A stretch of DNA of 64,000 nucleotides from Nitrospiraceae bacterium. Its GTDB lineage: Bacteria > Nitrospirota > Thermodesulfovibrionia > UBA6902. Below the pieces are notes generated by a model, which was given only the letters and a program-made list of their open reading frames with translations, searched no databases and was not told the DNA's origin. The position numbers and the translations under genes are program-made. The stretch is from positions 1-64,000 of the forward strand of contig QZJG01000039.1 of the NCBI GenBank assembly GCA_003599275.1. Direction: 5' to 3'. This document shows, in pieces, positions 18,740 to 28,400 of this stretch. The first letter of the stretch is position 1; every line of letters begins with the position of its first letter.

Positions 18740-19978
18740 ATGAAAAACCTTAATCAGAAAAGAGCAGAACATATATTATTGGTGACCACAAGCAATTTTC
18801 CTTACGGTGGGCCAAGCGCCAACGTGTTAAGGCTGTTGACTACCGGCCTCTCCAGAGATAACAGGATAGTTGAAGTCCTGCTTCAAAAAGGAATTTATTA
18901 CGGCAACGTTGTCGAAAACAATAAAAGAGAAGGCTCCATTGAAGGCGTATCGTACAGATATTGTGGTTATCATTTCAGACCTCAAAATCCTCTAAAGAAA
19001 ATACTTGACAGCGCTGCTGGGATGCTTATTCCATTAAGCTCTGTAATAAGCCGTAAGATAAAAAATAAGATAGACTGCGTTATTTTGTATAACAGCACTG
19101 CGTACGAATGTCTGGGACTATTACTTGTCTGCAGGTTATTGGGTATTCCGGTCATAAATCATGTGGTGGAATGGTATGAGAAAGATTCAGTAGCGGCTTC
19201 CTGGTGGAAGGCGCCAAAGTGGTGGGATTTTTTATTCAGGATGAAGGTGATGAATTTATATTTTAATGGATTGATGGTTACCAGTTCTTTTCTGAAAAAT
19301 TATTATGTTACAAAGGGCATCGCTGAAAATAGCATTTTGATCCTCCCAAACCTTGTTGACATATCGGCATTTGTTTCAGATAAAGAGCATGTCCAAGAGA
19401 TAAACAGGACGGTGTGTATAGGTTATTGTGGTACTCCTACCAGAAAAGACGGCATTGACGACTTATTGCTCGCATTTCAGAAAGTACATGAGAGACATCC
19501 CTATTCAGAGCTATTGGTTATCGGAGACACTATAAACAGAGATTCGCTTATTCCTAAACTTAAGGAAAAGGTTAAGCGTCTTGGAATTGAGGGGGAGGTC
19601 AGGTTTACTGGTCTAGTGAAATGGGAACAGATACCGGGTTTGCTTAATTCCTGCGATATCCTGGCCCTTGCACGACCTTCAGGGAAATTTGCCGAGGCGG
19701 GCTTTCCAACAAAGCTGGGAGAGTATATGGCCTGCAGGAAGCCCGTAGTGGTAACAAAGGTAGGGGACATGCAATATTATCTCAAAGACAAAGACAACGC
19801 AATGCTGGCAGAGCCGGACAATCCTGAATCTGTTGCAAGCAAAATTTGTTACTTAATAGAGAATGCTGAACATGCGAAGAAAATAGGTGATAACGGTTTA
19901 TTATGGGTCAAGCAGCATCTTGAGTATATTGAATCCACAAAGAATGTCGGTAAGTTCTTTGATACGTTTAAAAGTTGA
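18740..19978 (+). CDS. Glycosyltransferase, GT4-like
   Basis: A 412-residue GT-B protein. The opening (HILLVTTSNFPYGGPSANVL) has the glycine-rich acceptor-site loop. The donor domain carries GYCGTPTRKDGIDDLLLAF, then FTGLVKWEQIPGLLNSCDIL and PTKLGEYMACRKPVVVTKVG, the equivalent of the GT4 donor-binding region. It follows the previous transferase by 10 bp, so the two probably act in successive steps on the same repeat unit. Confidence 0.8.
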   Translation: MKNLNQKRAEHILLVTTSNFPYGGPSANVLRLLTTGLSRDNRIVEVLLQKGIYYGNVVENNKREGSIEGVSYRYCGYHFRPQNPLKKILDSAAGMLIPLSSVISRKIKNKIDCVILYNSTAYECLGLLLVCRLLGIPVINHVVEWYEKDSVAASWWKAPKWWDFLFRMKVMNLYFNGLMVTSSFLKNYYVTKGIAENSILILPNLVDISAFVSDKEHVQEINRTVCIGYCGTPTRKDGIDDLLLAFQKVHERHPYSELLVIGDTINRDSLIPKLKEKVKRLGIEGEVRFTGLVKWEQIPGLLNSCDILALARPSGKFAEAGFPTKLGEYMACRKPVVVTKVGDMQYYLKDKDNAMLAEPDNPESVASKICYLIENAEHAKKIGDNGLLWVKQHLEYIESTKNVGKFFDTFKS

Positions 19979-20019
19979 TATATTAAATCAACAAATTTTT
20001 GTAACAAAGGAGGTCTAAA

Positions 20020-20952
20020 ATGAGAATACTTGTGACAGGTGGTGCGGGTTGTATAGGAACTAATTTATGTAACGAATTACGTTCAAGGGATCATTATGTT
20101 ATAGCTTGTGATCTTTATAACACTGAGAGGGATAATTATATACGGTGCGATGTCAGGAATTATCGTCAAATGGAAAGAGTATTCAAGGAATATGGACCAT
20201 TTGATTATGTTTATCATCTTGCTGCTGAATACGGCAGGTGGAATGGGGAGGCTTACTATGAAAATTTATGGCAGACCAACGCTATCGGAACAAAACATAT
20301 GATAAGGTTCCAGGAAGAACACAAATTCCGGATGATTTTTTTCTCCTCTGCGGAGGTATATGGTGATTATGATGGAGAAATGAAGGAAACTGTAATGGTT
20401 GAAAACAAAATAAGTGATACGTATCAGATGAATGATTATGCGATCTCTAAATGGGCTGGTGAATTGATGTGTCTCAACTCAGCTTCTATGTTTGGAACCG
20501 AGACGGTACGGGTCCGTCCAGTTAATTGTTATGGACCCCAAGAAGAATATACACCTTACCGGGGTTTTATCCCGAAATTTGTCTATTGCGCCCTGCACGG
20601 CAGACCTTACACTGTATTTAAAGGTCATAAGCGTATAATTGATTTTGTTGAAGACTCCTGTAGAACATTTGCAAGTATAGTTGACAATTTTATCCCGGGG
20701 GAAGTGTATAATGTCGGGGGCAGACCCGAATGGGAAATGGACATAAAAGATTACTCAGATTTGATTTTGAAAGCAACGGGCGCGGATGAATCTTTTGTGA
20801 CATATAAGGAAGCAGAACCTTTTACTACAAAAGTCAAAAAAATGGATTTCTCCAAGGCTGTGAGAGATTTGGGTCATGATCCAAAGGTTTCGCCTGAGGA
20901 AGGGATAAAGCGGACAGTCGCTTGGATGAAATATTTATACAGAATAAAATGA
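20020..20952 (+). CDS. NAD-dependent epimerase/dehydratase (extended SDR)
   Basis: A 310-residue SDR enzyme with GGAGCIGTNLC at the cofactor site, FSSAEVYGDY for the catalytic Ser region and MNDYAISKWAGE for Tyr-Lys. It has a strong AAAGGAGG ribosome site. Related proteins include UDP-glucuronate decarboxylases and dTDP- or UDP-sugar epimerases, but the substrate is not evident. It begins a run with wecB and another SDR gene, together making UDP-HexNAc-type precursors by inference. Confidence 0.75.
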   Translation: MRILVTGGAGCIGTNLCNELRSRDHYVIACDLYNTERDNYIRCDVRNYRQMERVFKEYGPFDYVYHLAAEYGRWNGEAYYENLWQTNAIGTKHMIRFQEEHKFRMIFFSSAEVYGDYDGEMKETVMVENKISDTYQMNDYAISKWAGELMCLNSASMFGTETVRVRPVNCYGPQEEYTPYRGFIPKFVYCALHGRPYTVFKGHKRIIDFVEDSCRTFASIVDNFIPGEVYNVGGRPEWEMDIKDYSDLILKATGADESFVTYKEAEPFTTKVKKMDFSKAVRDLGHDPKVSPEEGIKRTVAWMKYLYRIK

Positions 20953-20979
20953 TTTAAGCATTTTAGCGGAGAAAGCCTA

Positions 20980-22149
20980 ATGAATTTGGGAAAACCTATG
21001 ATGAAAAAGATAATGATTGTATTTGGTACGAGGCCTGAGGCCATTAAGATGGCACCTATAGTAAAGCAGTTCAAAGCTTGCCGGGACAGGATTAATACAA
21101 TTGTTTGTGTCACGGCACAACACAGGCAGATGCTTGATCAAGTATTGAATCTGTTCGATATTGCCCCTGATTACGATTTAAATGTGATGAAGGAAAATCA
21201 GACATTAGCGGAGCTGACGGCAAATATGCTTTCCGGAATAACGGCAGTTATGGAACAGGAGAAACCCGATATTGTTTTTGTGCAGGGGGATACGACAACT
21301 ACCTTTGTGACTTCATTAGCGGCATTCTACCTAAAGATTACTGTTGCTCACGTGGAAGCTGGATTAAGAACACGAAATAAGTTCAGCCCCTTTCCCGAAG
21401 AAATTAATCGTCGGCTGACTAGCCTGATGGCTGATTATCACTTTGCCCCGACCGAACAGGCAAAAAACAATTTAATAAATGACGGCATCCCGAGTTCATC
21501 TGTCTTTGTTACAGGCAACACAGTTATTGATGCATTAAAGATGGTAGTTGAAAAGCATAACAATACGGTTGAAAGAAAAAAGTGGAAGGATTCTTTCCTG
21601 TCAGAACATAATATTTTACTTTTGAATGCCAAAAGGACGCTTCTTGTAACCGGACACAGAAGGGAAAGCTTTGGAGACGGTCTTAAAAGGATTTGCGAAG
21701 CCCTATCTACACTCGCAAGCAAGCATCCTGATATACAAATAATTTATCCGGTACATCTAAATCCTAATGTCAGACAACCTGTTTATTCCATCTTATCCGA
21801 TATTGAAAATATTCATTTGATTCCGCCGTTGGATTACGAACCTTTTGTTTTTTTAATGAACAACAGCTATCTGATCCTCACGGATTCCGGAGGCATTCAG
21901 GAGGAGGCGCCTACATTGGGTATACCTGTTTTGGTAATGCGTGATACGACGGAAAGACCCGAGGGGGTTGAAGCCGGTACAGCAAAACTGGTTGGGACTG
22001 ACATTGAAAACATAGTAAGAGAAGCAGGCAAGCTTCTAAATGATAGCTTGGAATATGACAGGATATCAAAGGCCGTAAATCCTTATGGGGACGGACAGGC
22101 GAGCAAAAGTATTGTTGAAATTATATTGAAAGACAAAATTAATTCGTAG
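20980..22149 (+). CDS. wecB: UDP-N-acetylglucosamine 2-epimerase (non-hydrolysing)
   Basis: The protein (389 aa) shows the hallmark VFGTRPEAIKMAPIV at the N-terminus, the HVEAGLRTRNKFSPFPEEIN segment, TGHRRESFGDG, and TDSGGIQEEAPTLGIPVLV near the C-terminus. It interconverts UDP-GlcNAc and UDP-ManNAc in the cytoplasm. GGAG at 8 bp before ATG 20980 supports this start; 21001 is an alternative. WecB-type enzymes also act on 2,3-diacetamido sugars (WbpI-like), which would fit the aminotransferase, oxidoreductase and acetyltransferase genes downstream. Confidence 0.93.
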   Translation: MNLGKPMMKKIMIVFGTRPEAIKMAPIVKQFKACRDRINTIVCVTAQHRQMLDQVLNLFDIAPDYDLNVMKENQTLAELTANMLSGITAVMEQEKPDIVFVQGDTTTTFVTSLAAFYLKITVAHVEAGLRTRNKFSPFPEEINRRLTSLMADYHFAPTEQAKNNLINDGIPSSSVFVTGNTVIDALKMVVEKHNNTVERKKWKDSFLSEHNILLLNAKRTLLVTGHRRESFGDGLKRICEALSTLASKHPDIQIIYPVHLNPNVRQPVYSILSDIENIHLIPPLDYEPFVFLMNNSYLILTDSGGIQEEAPTLGIPVLVMRDTTERPEGVEAGTAKLVGTDIENIVREAGKLLNDSLEYDRISKAVNPYGDGQASKSIVEIILKDKINS

Positions 22150-22159
22150 GAGGTGGGCT

Positions 22160-23284
22160 GTGGACACAAATGAAAAAAGAGTGAAATGGGTTGAAGATTA
22201 TCTGGTAAAGGTTAAAATAGAAGACGTATTAGCGGAATATTATATCGGGAAAAATATACTGGTCACTGGCGGGGCTGGCGCTATAGGCAGCAACTTGATT
22301 ATTGCTTTGTCCAAACTTACAGGAGAATCTGGCAAGGTTGTTGTGCTGGACAATTTGTCGTCTATCAAGAAGAAGTATCCGTGGAATGTAACTCCTTTGA
22401 AGAATATTATGTTTGTTGAAGGAGATGTAAGAAACGATATCGATTTGAAAAGAGTTTTTAAAGAAAACATTCATTTGGTTTTTCATCTGGCTGCTTTTTT
22501 CGCAAATCAGAATTCAGTCGATTATCCTGAGATATCAGCGGAAGTTGATGTAATCGGTCAGATTAAGCTGCTCGAATATTCCCGTCTGGCCAAGATAGAA
22601 AGATTTATTTATGCATCAAGCGGATGTGCTATTTATGGATCTTACCCGGAGTTGCCTTTAAAGGAGGATTTTATATCTATGCATCTGACAACGCCGTATC
22701 AAGTTAACAAAATGACCGGGGAAATGTACTGTAATTTTTATGCTCACCATTATGATATGAAGATCGTGAATTGCAGATTTTTCAATTCCTATGGTCCTGG
22801 AGAAGTTCCGGGCCAGTATCGCAATGTGATACCGAATTTTATTTACTGGGCAATGAACGGCAAGTCATTGCCTATTACCGGTACGGGTGAAGAGACAAGA
22901 GATTTTACTTATGTGCTGGATTTGGTTCAGGGGCTTGTAAAGGCGGGATATTATAATGAAGCGATCGGTGAAAATTTCAATCTGGCTTCAGGCAAAGAAA
23001 CGAGCATTATTGATATGGCGAATCTTGTAAATGAAGTTTGCGGTAATAAGTCTCCGATAAACCATAAGCCAAGGAGAAAATGGGATACCAAGCCCCGACT
23101 ATTGGCTTCCGTTGAAAAGGCAAGGAGATTGGTCAGGTATCAGCCTTTCGTGGAATTTAATGAAGGATTCATGAAGAATATAGAATGGTTTAGAGAAAAC
23201 TGGGCGATTATAAAGGGACTCGCTGATTTTCCACCCGGCATGAGCAGCGCAGTAAGGAATGAAGTGCGCGAGAAAAGCGGATAG
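22160..23284 (+). CDS. NAD-dependent epimerase/dehydratase (extended SDR)
   Basis: A 374-residue SDR with an N-terminal extension of about 30 residues before GGAGAIGSN. The catalytic regions are ASSGCAIYGSYP and TPYQVNKMTGE (Tyr and Lys). GTG 22160 is used because AGGAGG stands directly in front of it. The gene begins 10 bp after wecB. Its likely role is 4-epimerisation or dehydration of a UDP-sugar; the specific product is not readable. Confidence 0.75.
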   Translation: MDTNEKRVKWVEDYLVKVKIEDVLAEYYIGKNILVTGGAGAIGSNLIIALSKLTGESGKVVVLDNLSSIKKKYPWNVTPLKNIMFVEGDVRNDIDLKRVFKENIHLVFHLAAFFANQNSVDYPEISAEVDVIGQIKLLEYSRLAKIERFIYASSGCAIYGSYPELPLKEDFISMHLTTPYQVNKMTGEMYCNFYAHHYDMKIVNCRFFNSYGPGEVPGQYRNVIPNFIYWAMNGKSLPITGTGEETRDFTYVLDLVQGLVKAGYYNEAIGENFNLASGKETSIIDMANLVNEVCGNKSPINHKPRRKWDTKPRLLASVEKARRLVRYQPFVEFNEGFMKNIEWFRENWAIIKGLADFPPGMSSAVRNEVREKSG

Positions 23285-23387
23285 ACAACAATAAACTGCA
23301 GCAAGCCTTAAATGGGGATGATTTCCATTTAACCGATTACCCTGATACAAGTAAAGACCAACTTACCACAAAAGGAAAAAAAACAAT

Positions 23388-24377
23388 ATGGAAGCAGCAG
23401 TCGTTGTAACATATAGATGCAATGCACGGTGCAAGATGTGCAATACATGGCAGTTTCCTTCAAAGCCGGTGGAAGAAATTACTCCAGAAGTGATCGATAA
23501 GATTCCTGGAGGAATGACCCGCTTAAATATCACCGGTGGAGAGCCTATGCTTCGCAGGGATATTGAAGATATAGTCGCCGTGCTGCACAAGAAAACGAAT
23601 CGTCTGGAGATAAGCACAAACGGATTTTTTACAGATAAGATCGTAAGTATTGCCAAGAAATATCCTGATATCACGATCCGGGTCAGTCTCGAAGGTTTCC
23701 CCGCAACTAATGACAGTATTAGGGGGATTAAAGACGGTTTTCACAGAGGGCTTTATACGATAGTAAAGCTGATGGAACTCGGAATCAAGGATATAGGTTT
23801 TGCTACGGTTGTGCAGGATGGCAATTATAAAGAACTCGTCGACTTTTACAGATTTGTTTCTTCCCTTGGAGTCGAATATTCAATATGCATCGGGCACAAT
23901 TCATTTTATTTCCATAAGACGGATAATGAAATAATAAATAAAGACGAGGCAATTGGAGAAATGGAAAATCTCATAAGGGCGCTTCTTACATCTAAAAGGA
24001 AAGATTTGAAATTAAAAATCAAGGATTGGTTTCGCGCCTATCTCACCAGGGGGTTGATCAGATTTGCGAGAGACGATAAAAGGGCGTTAAATTGTGGAGC
24101 AGGGAGTGATGTGCTGTTTCTCGATCCTTATGGGGAAGTATTTCCCTGTAATGTTATGGAGAGATCAATGGGAAATATCAAGAAGAGAAGTTTTTATGAT
24201 GTATGGAACAGTGAAGAGGCAAAAGCAATAAGGGAAACCGTCTGTGTTTGCACACAAAACTGCTGGATGATGGGAACCGCTGTCCCGGCGATGAGAAAGG
24301 CGATATGGAACCCGGTCTCGTGGGTAGTTTATAACAAGATTCGCCTGTTCCTTGGCAAGAATGTTGTAGGAATATAG
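23388..24377 (+). CDS. Radical SAM/SPASM-type protein
   Basis: A 329-residue protein with the radical SAM cluster motif CNARCKMC (Cys 11, 15 and 18) and the ITGGEP segment that contacts S-adenosylmethionine. The C-terminal third has further cysteines (LNCGAG, VFPCNV, CVCTQNCW) like a SPASM or twitch auxiliary cluster region, plus the MGNIKKRSFYDVWNSEEA pattern typical of this family. The reaction is unknown. Its place between an epimerase and a GT4 gene suggests modification of a sugar, a lipid carrier or a peptide linked to the polysaccharide. A 103-bp gap precedes it. Confidence 0.85.
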   Translation: MEAAVVVTYRCNARCKMCNTWQFPSKPVEEITPEVIDKIPGGMTRLNITGGEPMLRRDIEDIVAVLHKKTNRLEISTNGFFTDKIVSIAKKYPDITIRVSLEGFPATNDSIRGIKDGFHRGLYTIVKLMELGIKDIGFATVVQDGNYKELVDFYRFVSSLGVEYSICIGHNSFYFHKTDNEIINKDEAIGEMENLIRALLTSKRKDLKLKIKDWFRAYLTRGLIRFARDDKRALNCGAGSDVLFLDPYGEVFPCNVMERSMGNIKKRSFYDVWNSEEAKAIRETVCVCTQNCWMMGTAVPAMRKAIWNPVSWVVYNKIRLFLGKNVVGI

Positions 24378-24398
24378 CTTCGGTATTCAAAGTGAATT

Positions 24399-25499
24399 AT
24401 GCAAAAACTTAAAATAGCGATGATAGGAGTTCGGGGCATCCCGGCGACCTACGGCGGCGTTGAAAAGCATGTCGAAGAGCTGGCTGTGCGACTCGTTGGA
24501 AGAGGACATCATGTAACAGTCTTTTGCAGATCTTTTTACACTCCCCAGATAAAAGACTATAAAGGGGTCAAAATCATTAGACTGCCTACCATTAATCAAA
24601 AACACCTGGAAATGATTGTTCATACGGTCATGTCTGCTTTATATATCGCGTTCAAACGATTTGATATTGTACATGTTCACAGCATTGACCCGGCATTAGT
24701 TACACCATTGAGGCTTTTTAAGAACAGACGTAAAATCGTAGTAACTTCACATGGTCAGGCATACAGGAGAGATAAATGGGGTAGGCTCGCAAAAAATATT
24801 TCAAAGATGGCTGAAAAGATTTCCATGAAATATTCAGATGCCATTGTATCTGTTTCCCGTACATTAAAACAATACTACAAAGAGACATATGGCCGTGATA
24901 TTGTTTATATCCCTAACGGAGTTGAAATAATAGAAGTGGTCAATGACGATGTCTTGAAAAAATTCGGATTGACTATGAAAGGATATATCCTTTTTGTGGG
25001 CAGACTTATTCCTACAAAGGGGTGTGATTTTCTTATCGAAGCCTATAACAGCTTGAAAACAGATCTGAAACTTGTAATAGTTGGAGGTTCATCTCATACA
25101 GATGAATATGAGTTAAAATTGAAGGGTATGGCTAATGAAAATGTAATGTTCGCGGGCTATCAATATGGTGAAAATTTATGGCAGCTCTATGCGCATTGCA
25201 AACTTTTTGTATTCCCGTCTGAAATTGAAGGGTTGCCTATTGTGCTTCTTGAAGCGCTAAGTTTTGGTGTTCCGGTGGTTTTCAGTGATATTCCGGAAAA
25301 TATGGAAGTAGCGCAGGGGATTGCCATTTCTTTTAAAAATACTGATGTAAATGACTTGTCAGTTAAGATCCAAGATTTTTTGACAGATCCGTCAGAGGGA
25401 GAAGAACTTGCCGTTAAAGCAAGAGGAGTTATAGAAAAAAAATATAATTGGGATTCTATAGTGGATCAAACAGAAGTTCTTTATAATTCGATTTTATAG
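24399..25499 (+). CDS. Glycosyltransferase family 4 (paralogue of 40450-41559)
   Basis: A GT4 enzyme (366 aa) that begins IAMIGVRGIPATYGGVEKHV, a signature shared with the protein at 40450. The donor domain shows LFVGRLIPTKGCDFLIEAY and the E-x7-E motif in EIEGLPIVLLEALSFGVPVVF. Proteins with this RGIP-YGG-E start commonly add rhamnose or GlcNAc-type residues to polyprenyl-linked glycans; that is family knowledge and not proof. It ends with TAG at 25499, just before the ribosome site of the aminotransferase. Confidence 0.85.
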   Translation: MQKLKIAMIGVRGIPATYGGVEKHVEELAVRLVGRGHHVTVFCRSFYTPQIKDYKGVKIIRLPTINQKHLEMIVHTVMSALYIAFKRFDIVHVHSIDPALVTPLRLFKNRRKIVVTSHGQAYRRDKWGRLAKNISKMAEKISMKYSDAIVSVSRTLKQYYKETYGRDIVYIPNGVEIIEVVNDDVLKKFGLTMKGYILFVGRLIPTKGCDFLIEAYNSLKTDLKLVIVGGSSHTDEYELKLKGMANENVMFAGYQYGENLWQLYAHCKLFVFPSEIEGLPIVLLEALSFGVPVVFSDIPENMEVAQGIAISFKNTDVNDLSVKIQDFLTDPSEGEELAVKARGVIEKKYNWDSIVDQTEVLYNSIL

Positions 25500-25508
25500 G
25501 AGAAAAGT

Positions 25509-26627
25509 ATGAAGATTAATTTTGTAGACCTCAAAGCACAATATTTACCAATAAAATCTGAAATCGATTCTGCCATACAAAATGTTATTGATAAGACGGC
25601 TTTTACCCTGGGAGAAGAAGTTGAGATATTTGAAAAAAACTTTGCCGATTACTGCGGTTCAAAATACTGCATAGGAATCAGTTCAGGAACAGATGCTTTG
25701 CATCTTGCTTTGCGTGCAATAGGGGTCGGTTACGGTGACGAAGTAATAGTTCCGGTAAATTCATTTATCGCCACTGCGGAAGCGGTATCGCATTGTGGTG
25801 CAATACCTGTCTTTGTTGATGTCGATGAAAAAACATATAACCTGGATGTGCTAAAAATTGAAGAAAAAATTACAGTTAAAACAAAAGCAATAATTCCAGT
25901 TCATCTTTATGGTCAATTAGCGGACATGGACGCTGTTATAGGCATTGCTGGACGGTACAATCTCAAAGTAGTAGAAGATGCTTGTCAGGCGCATGGGGCA
26001 GAGGCTTTGAATAAAGAGGGAGCATGGCAACGGGCCGGAACTTTCGGTGATGCAGCATGTTTCAGTTTTTATCCTGGCAAGAACCTTGGTGCTTACGGTG
26101 ATGGAGGAGCAGTAGTGACAAACGATTCTGTAATAGCTGAGAAACTAAGGCTTTTACGAAGCCACGGTGAAAACGCTAAATACATACATTCAGTCGTAGG
26201 TTATTGCAACAGGCTTCATGCAATTCAGGCTGCTATCCTTAATGTAAAATTAAATAAACTTGACGAATGGAACCGGAAAAGAAAAAATAATGCTCAACTT
26301 TATGGAAAATTACTAAGTGGATCTGGTGTTACCGTACCATATTGCGGGGAGAATAGAAGACACGTATATCATCTTTACGTAATAAGAGCGGAGGACAGAG
26401 ACGGATTAATAGATTTTTTAAGTGATCGCGGGGTATCTACCGGCATTCATTATCCTACACCAATTCATTTGCAGGGTGCTTACAACAATTCTGGATATCG
26501 GGAAGGTAATTTCCCGGTTGCTGAAAAAATAAGCAAAGAAATTTTATCACTTCCGATGTTCCCGGAACTTACAAGTGAGCAAATTGAATATATAACAGAG
26601 TTGATAAGGAAAAAATTCAAAGATTAA
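25509..26627 (+). CDS. DegT/DnrJ/EryC1/StrS sugar aminotransferase
   Basis: A 372-residue PLP enzyme of the sensory/sugar aminotransferase class. Visible motifs are ISSGTDALHLALRA near the start, VEDACQAHGA, and the Schiff-base lysine in SFYPGKNLGAYGDGG near residue 192. It transfers an amino group from glutamate to a keto-sugar nucleotide. The neighbours (Gfo/Idh oxidoreductases and a hexapeptide acyltransferase) match WbpB/WbpE/WbpD-like sets that build 3-amino or 3-acetamido sugars. GGAG upstream supports the start. Confidence 0.9.
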   Translation: MKINFVDLKAQYLPIKSEIDSAIQNVIDKTAFTLGEEVEIFEKNFADYCGSKYCIGISSGTDALHLALRAIGVGYGDEVIVPVNSFIATAEAVSHCGAIPVFVDVDEKTYNLDVLKIEEKITVKTKAIIPVHLYGQLADMDAVIGIAGRYNLKVVEDACQAHGAEALNKEGAWQRAGTFGDAACFSFYPGKNLGAYGDGGAVVTNDSVIAEKLRLLRSHGENAKYIHSVVGYCNRLHAIQAAILNVKLNKLDEWNRKRKNNAQLYGKLLSGSGVTVPYCGENRRHVYHLYVIRAEDRDGLIDFLSDRGVSTGIHYPTPIHLQGAYNNSGYREGNFPVAEKISKEILSLPMFPELTSEQIEYITELIRKKFKD

Positions 26628-26734
26628 GTTTATAACTCAATTGCTAATCCCTATTAAAACATGTTAATTTAAAAATATCTAATGACGACTAAATACTTCT
26701 CAGAGAGCATATTCCCTCTCGTGGTGAATAATAA

Positions 26735-27388
26735 GTGGAAGTAAAAGCTAATCGCTTCGCATTGAGAGTAAAGCGGATAATGGATATTTTTGGTTCTATA
26801 ACAGGTTTAATTGTTTTTTTTCCTATTTTTATTGTTTTATCAATATTGATAAGGATTGACTCTCCTGGTCCTGCTATTTTCAAACAGAAAAGAATCGGTA
26901 AAGATGGGAGGCCTTTCATTTTCTACAAGTTTCGAACAATGACTAATAATGCCGATGAAACAGCACATAGAGACTATATCAGAAAGCTTTTGACGGAAGA
27001 GGACGTTAAGCCGGAAAATAACGGGAAAGAGAAAATATTTAAACTGGTAAATGACGCGAGAATCACAAGGATAGGATGTTTTTTGAGGAAAACAAGCATT
27101 GATGAACTTCCTCAATTATTTAACGTCTTAAGAGGGGATATGTCTCTTGTTGGGCCAAGGCCGCCTATTCCTTATGAAGTTGAATTGTACGAAGAATGGC
27201 AAGTAAAAAGGCTATCTGTTATTCCGGGTATGACGGGATTGTGGCAAGTAGAGGGTAGAAACAAGCTGGGATATATAGACTCAATTCAGCTTGATCTGGA
27301 ATATATTAAAAACTGGTCGCTGTGGTTAGATATTAAAATATTATTTAAGACAATATCCGTAGTTTTTTTAAGAAAAGGAGTTGCTTAA
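26735..27388 (+). CDS. Initiating sugar-phosphate transferase (short form)
   Basis: The 217-residue protein has one N-terminal membrane hairpin (MDIFGSITGLIVFFPIFIV) and the complete bacterial sugar transferase core: FKQKRIGKDGRPF, YKFRTM, KTSIDELPQLFNVLRGDMS, VGPRPP and PGMTGLWQVEGRN. It transfers a sugar-1-phosphate from a UDP-sugar to undecaprenyl phosphate and so starts a repeat unit. The start is a GTG with no clear ribosome site. A larger relative of the same function is at 41566-43035. Confidence 0.9.
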   Translation: MEVKANRFALRVKRIMDIFGSITGLIVFFPIFIVLSILIRIDSPGPAIFKQKRIGKDGRPFIFYKFRTMTNNADETAHRDYIRKLLTEEDVKPENNGKEKIFKLVNDARITRIGCFLRKTSIDELPQLFNVLRGDMSLVGPRPPIPYEVELYEEWQVKRLSVIPGMTGLWQVEGRNKLGYIDSIQLDLEYIKNWSLWLDIKILFKTISVVFLRKGVA

Positions 27389-27401
27389 TGGGAGTTGCTG
27401 A

Positions 27402-28400
27402 ATGATAAATATAGGTATTGTCGGTTATGGGTATTGGGGGCCTAATCTTGTCAGGAATTTTGTAGAGAACAATAAGTGCCAGGTCTTATATATTTGCGAA
27501 TTAGACAGAGGGAAATGGCCAAGAATTCAAAGGAAATATTCTGACATTATATTGACCAACAACTATGATGATTTATTGAAAGACCCGTGTTTAAATGCAA
27601 TCGTAATTGCTACCCCTGTGTCGACCCATTATCCTCTGGCAAAACAAGCTCTTTTGAGCAAAAAAGATATTTTTGTTGAAAAACCGCTGACAACAAAAAT
27701 CACAGAGGCTGAAGATCTCAATAAACTTGCCGAAGATAATGGGTGTGTTTTATTTGTAGACCATACGTTTAAGTACAGTCCGCCAGTGATTAAAATTAAG
27801 GAGATTCTTGATAGAGGAGAACTAGGAGAAATACAATATATAACATCCTCCCGAATAAATCTGGGCTTGCATCAAAAAGATATCAGTGTGATATGCGACT
27901 TAGCTCCTCACGATTTATCAATTCTTTTTTACTGGCTGGATGAGGACCCGGTTGAAATATCTGTCAGAGGAAAAGGCTTTATACGGGAAGATATCCCGGA
28001 TGTCGCCTTTATTAATATGAAATTCCCTTCGGGCATTCTTGCGAATATACACATAAGTTGGCTATCTCCCATTAAATTACGAAAGACAGTAATAGTTGGG
28101 AGTAAGAAAATGCTCGTGTTTGACGACACACAACCTGTTGAAAAAATAAAAATTTATGACAAAGGAATCAGTAACAGTGATGCAGAAAATTTTTATCCAA
28201 ACTACAGGACAGGTAATATTATATCTCCAAGCATTGATACAGCAGAACCGCTTCGTCTGGGGATAAATCATTTTCTTGAATGTGTTGAACAACGAAAAAA
28301 ACCCTCAACAGGTGGCGAAGATGCTATCAGAGTAGCCAAGGCATTGCAGTATGCCGAGAAATCATTGAAGATGGGCGGGAGATTACTTAAGAAATGTTGA
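27402..28400 (+). CDS. Gfo/Idh/MocA-family oxidoreductase, copy 1
   Basis: An NAD(P)-dependent sugar dehydrogenase of 332 residues. The Rossmann fold starts with IGIVGYGYWGPNLVRN and is followed by VIATPVSTHYPLA, the catalytic FVEKPLTT motif (Glu-Lys-Pro) and CDLAPHDLSIL with the conserved His-Asp. Relatives such as WbpB oxidise the 3-hydroxyl of UDP-GlcNAcA so that an aminotransferase can act. The aminotransferase is two genes upstream. The next gene overlaps it by 7 bp and is a paralogue. Confidence 0.87.
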   Translation: MINIGIVGYGYWGPNLVRNFVENNKCQVLYICELDRGKWPRIQRKYSDIILTNNYDDLLKDPCLNAIVIATPVSTHYPLAKQALLSKKDIFVEKPLTTKITEAEDLNKLAEDNGCVLFVDHTFKYSPPVIKIKEILDRGELGEIQYITSSRINLGLHQKDISVICDLAPHDLSILFYWLDEDPVEISVRGKGFIREDIPDVAFINMKFPSGILANIHISWLSPIKLRKTVIVGSKKMLVFDDTQPVEKIKIYDKGISNSDAENFYPNYRTGNIISPSIDTAEPLRLGINHFLECVEQRKKPSTGGEDAIRVAKALQYAEKSLKMGGRLLKKC

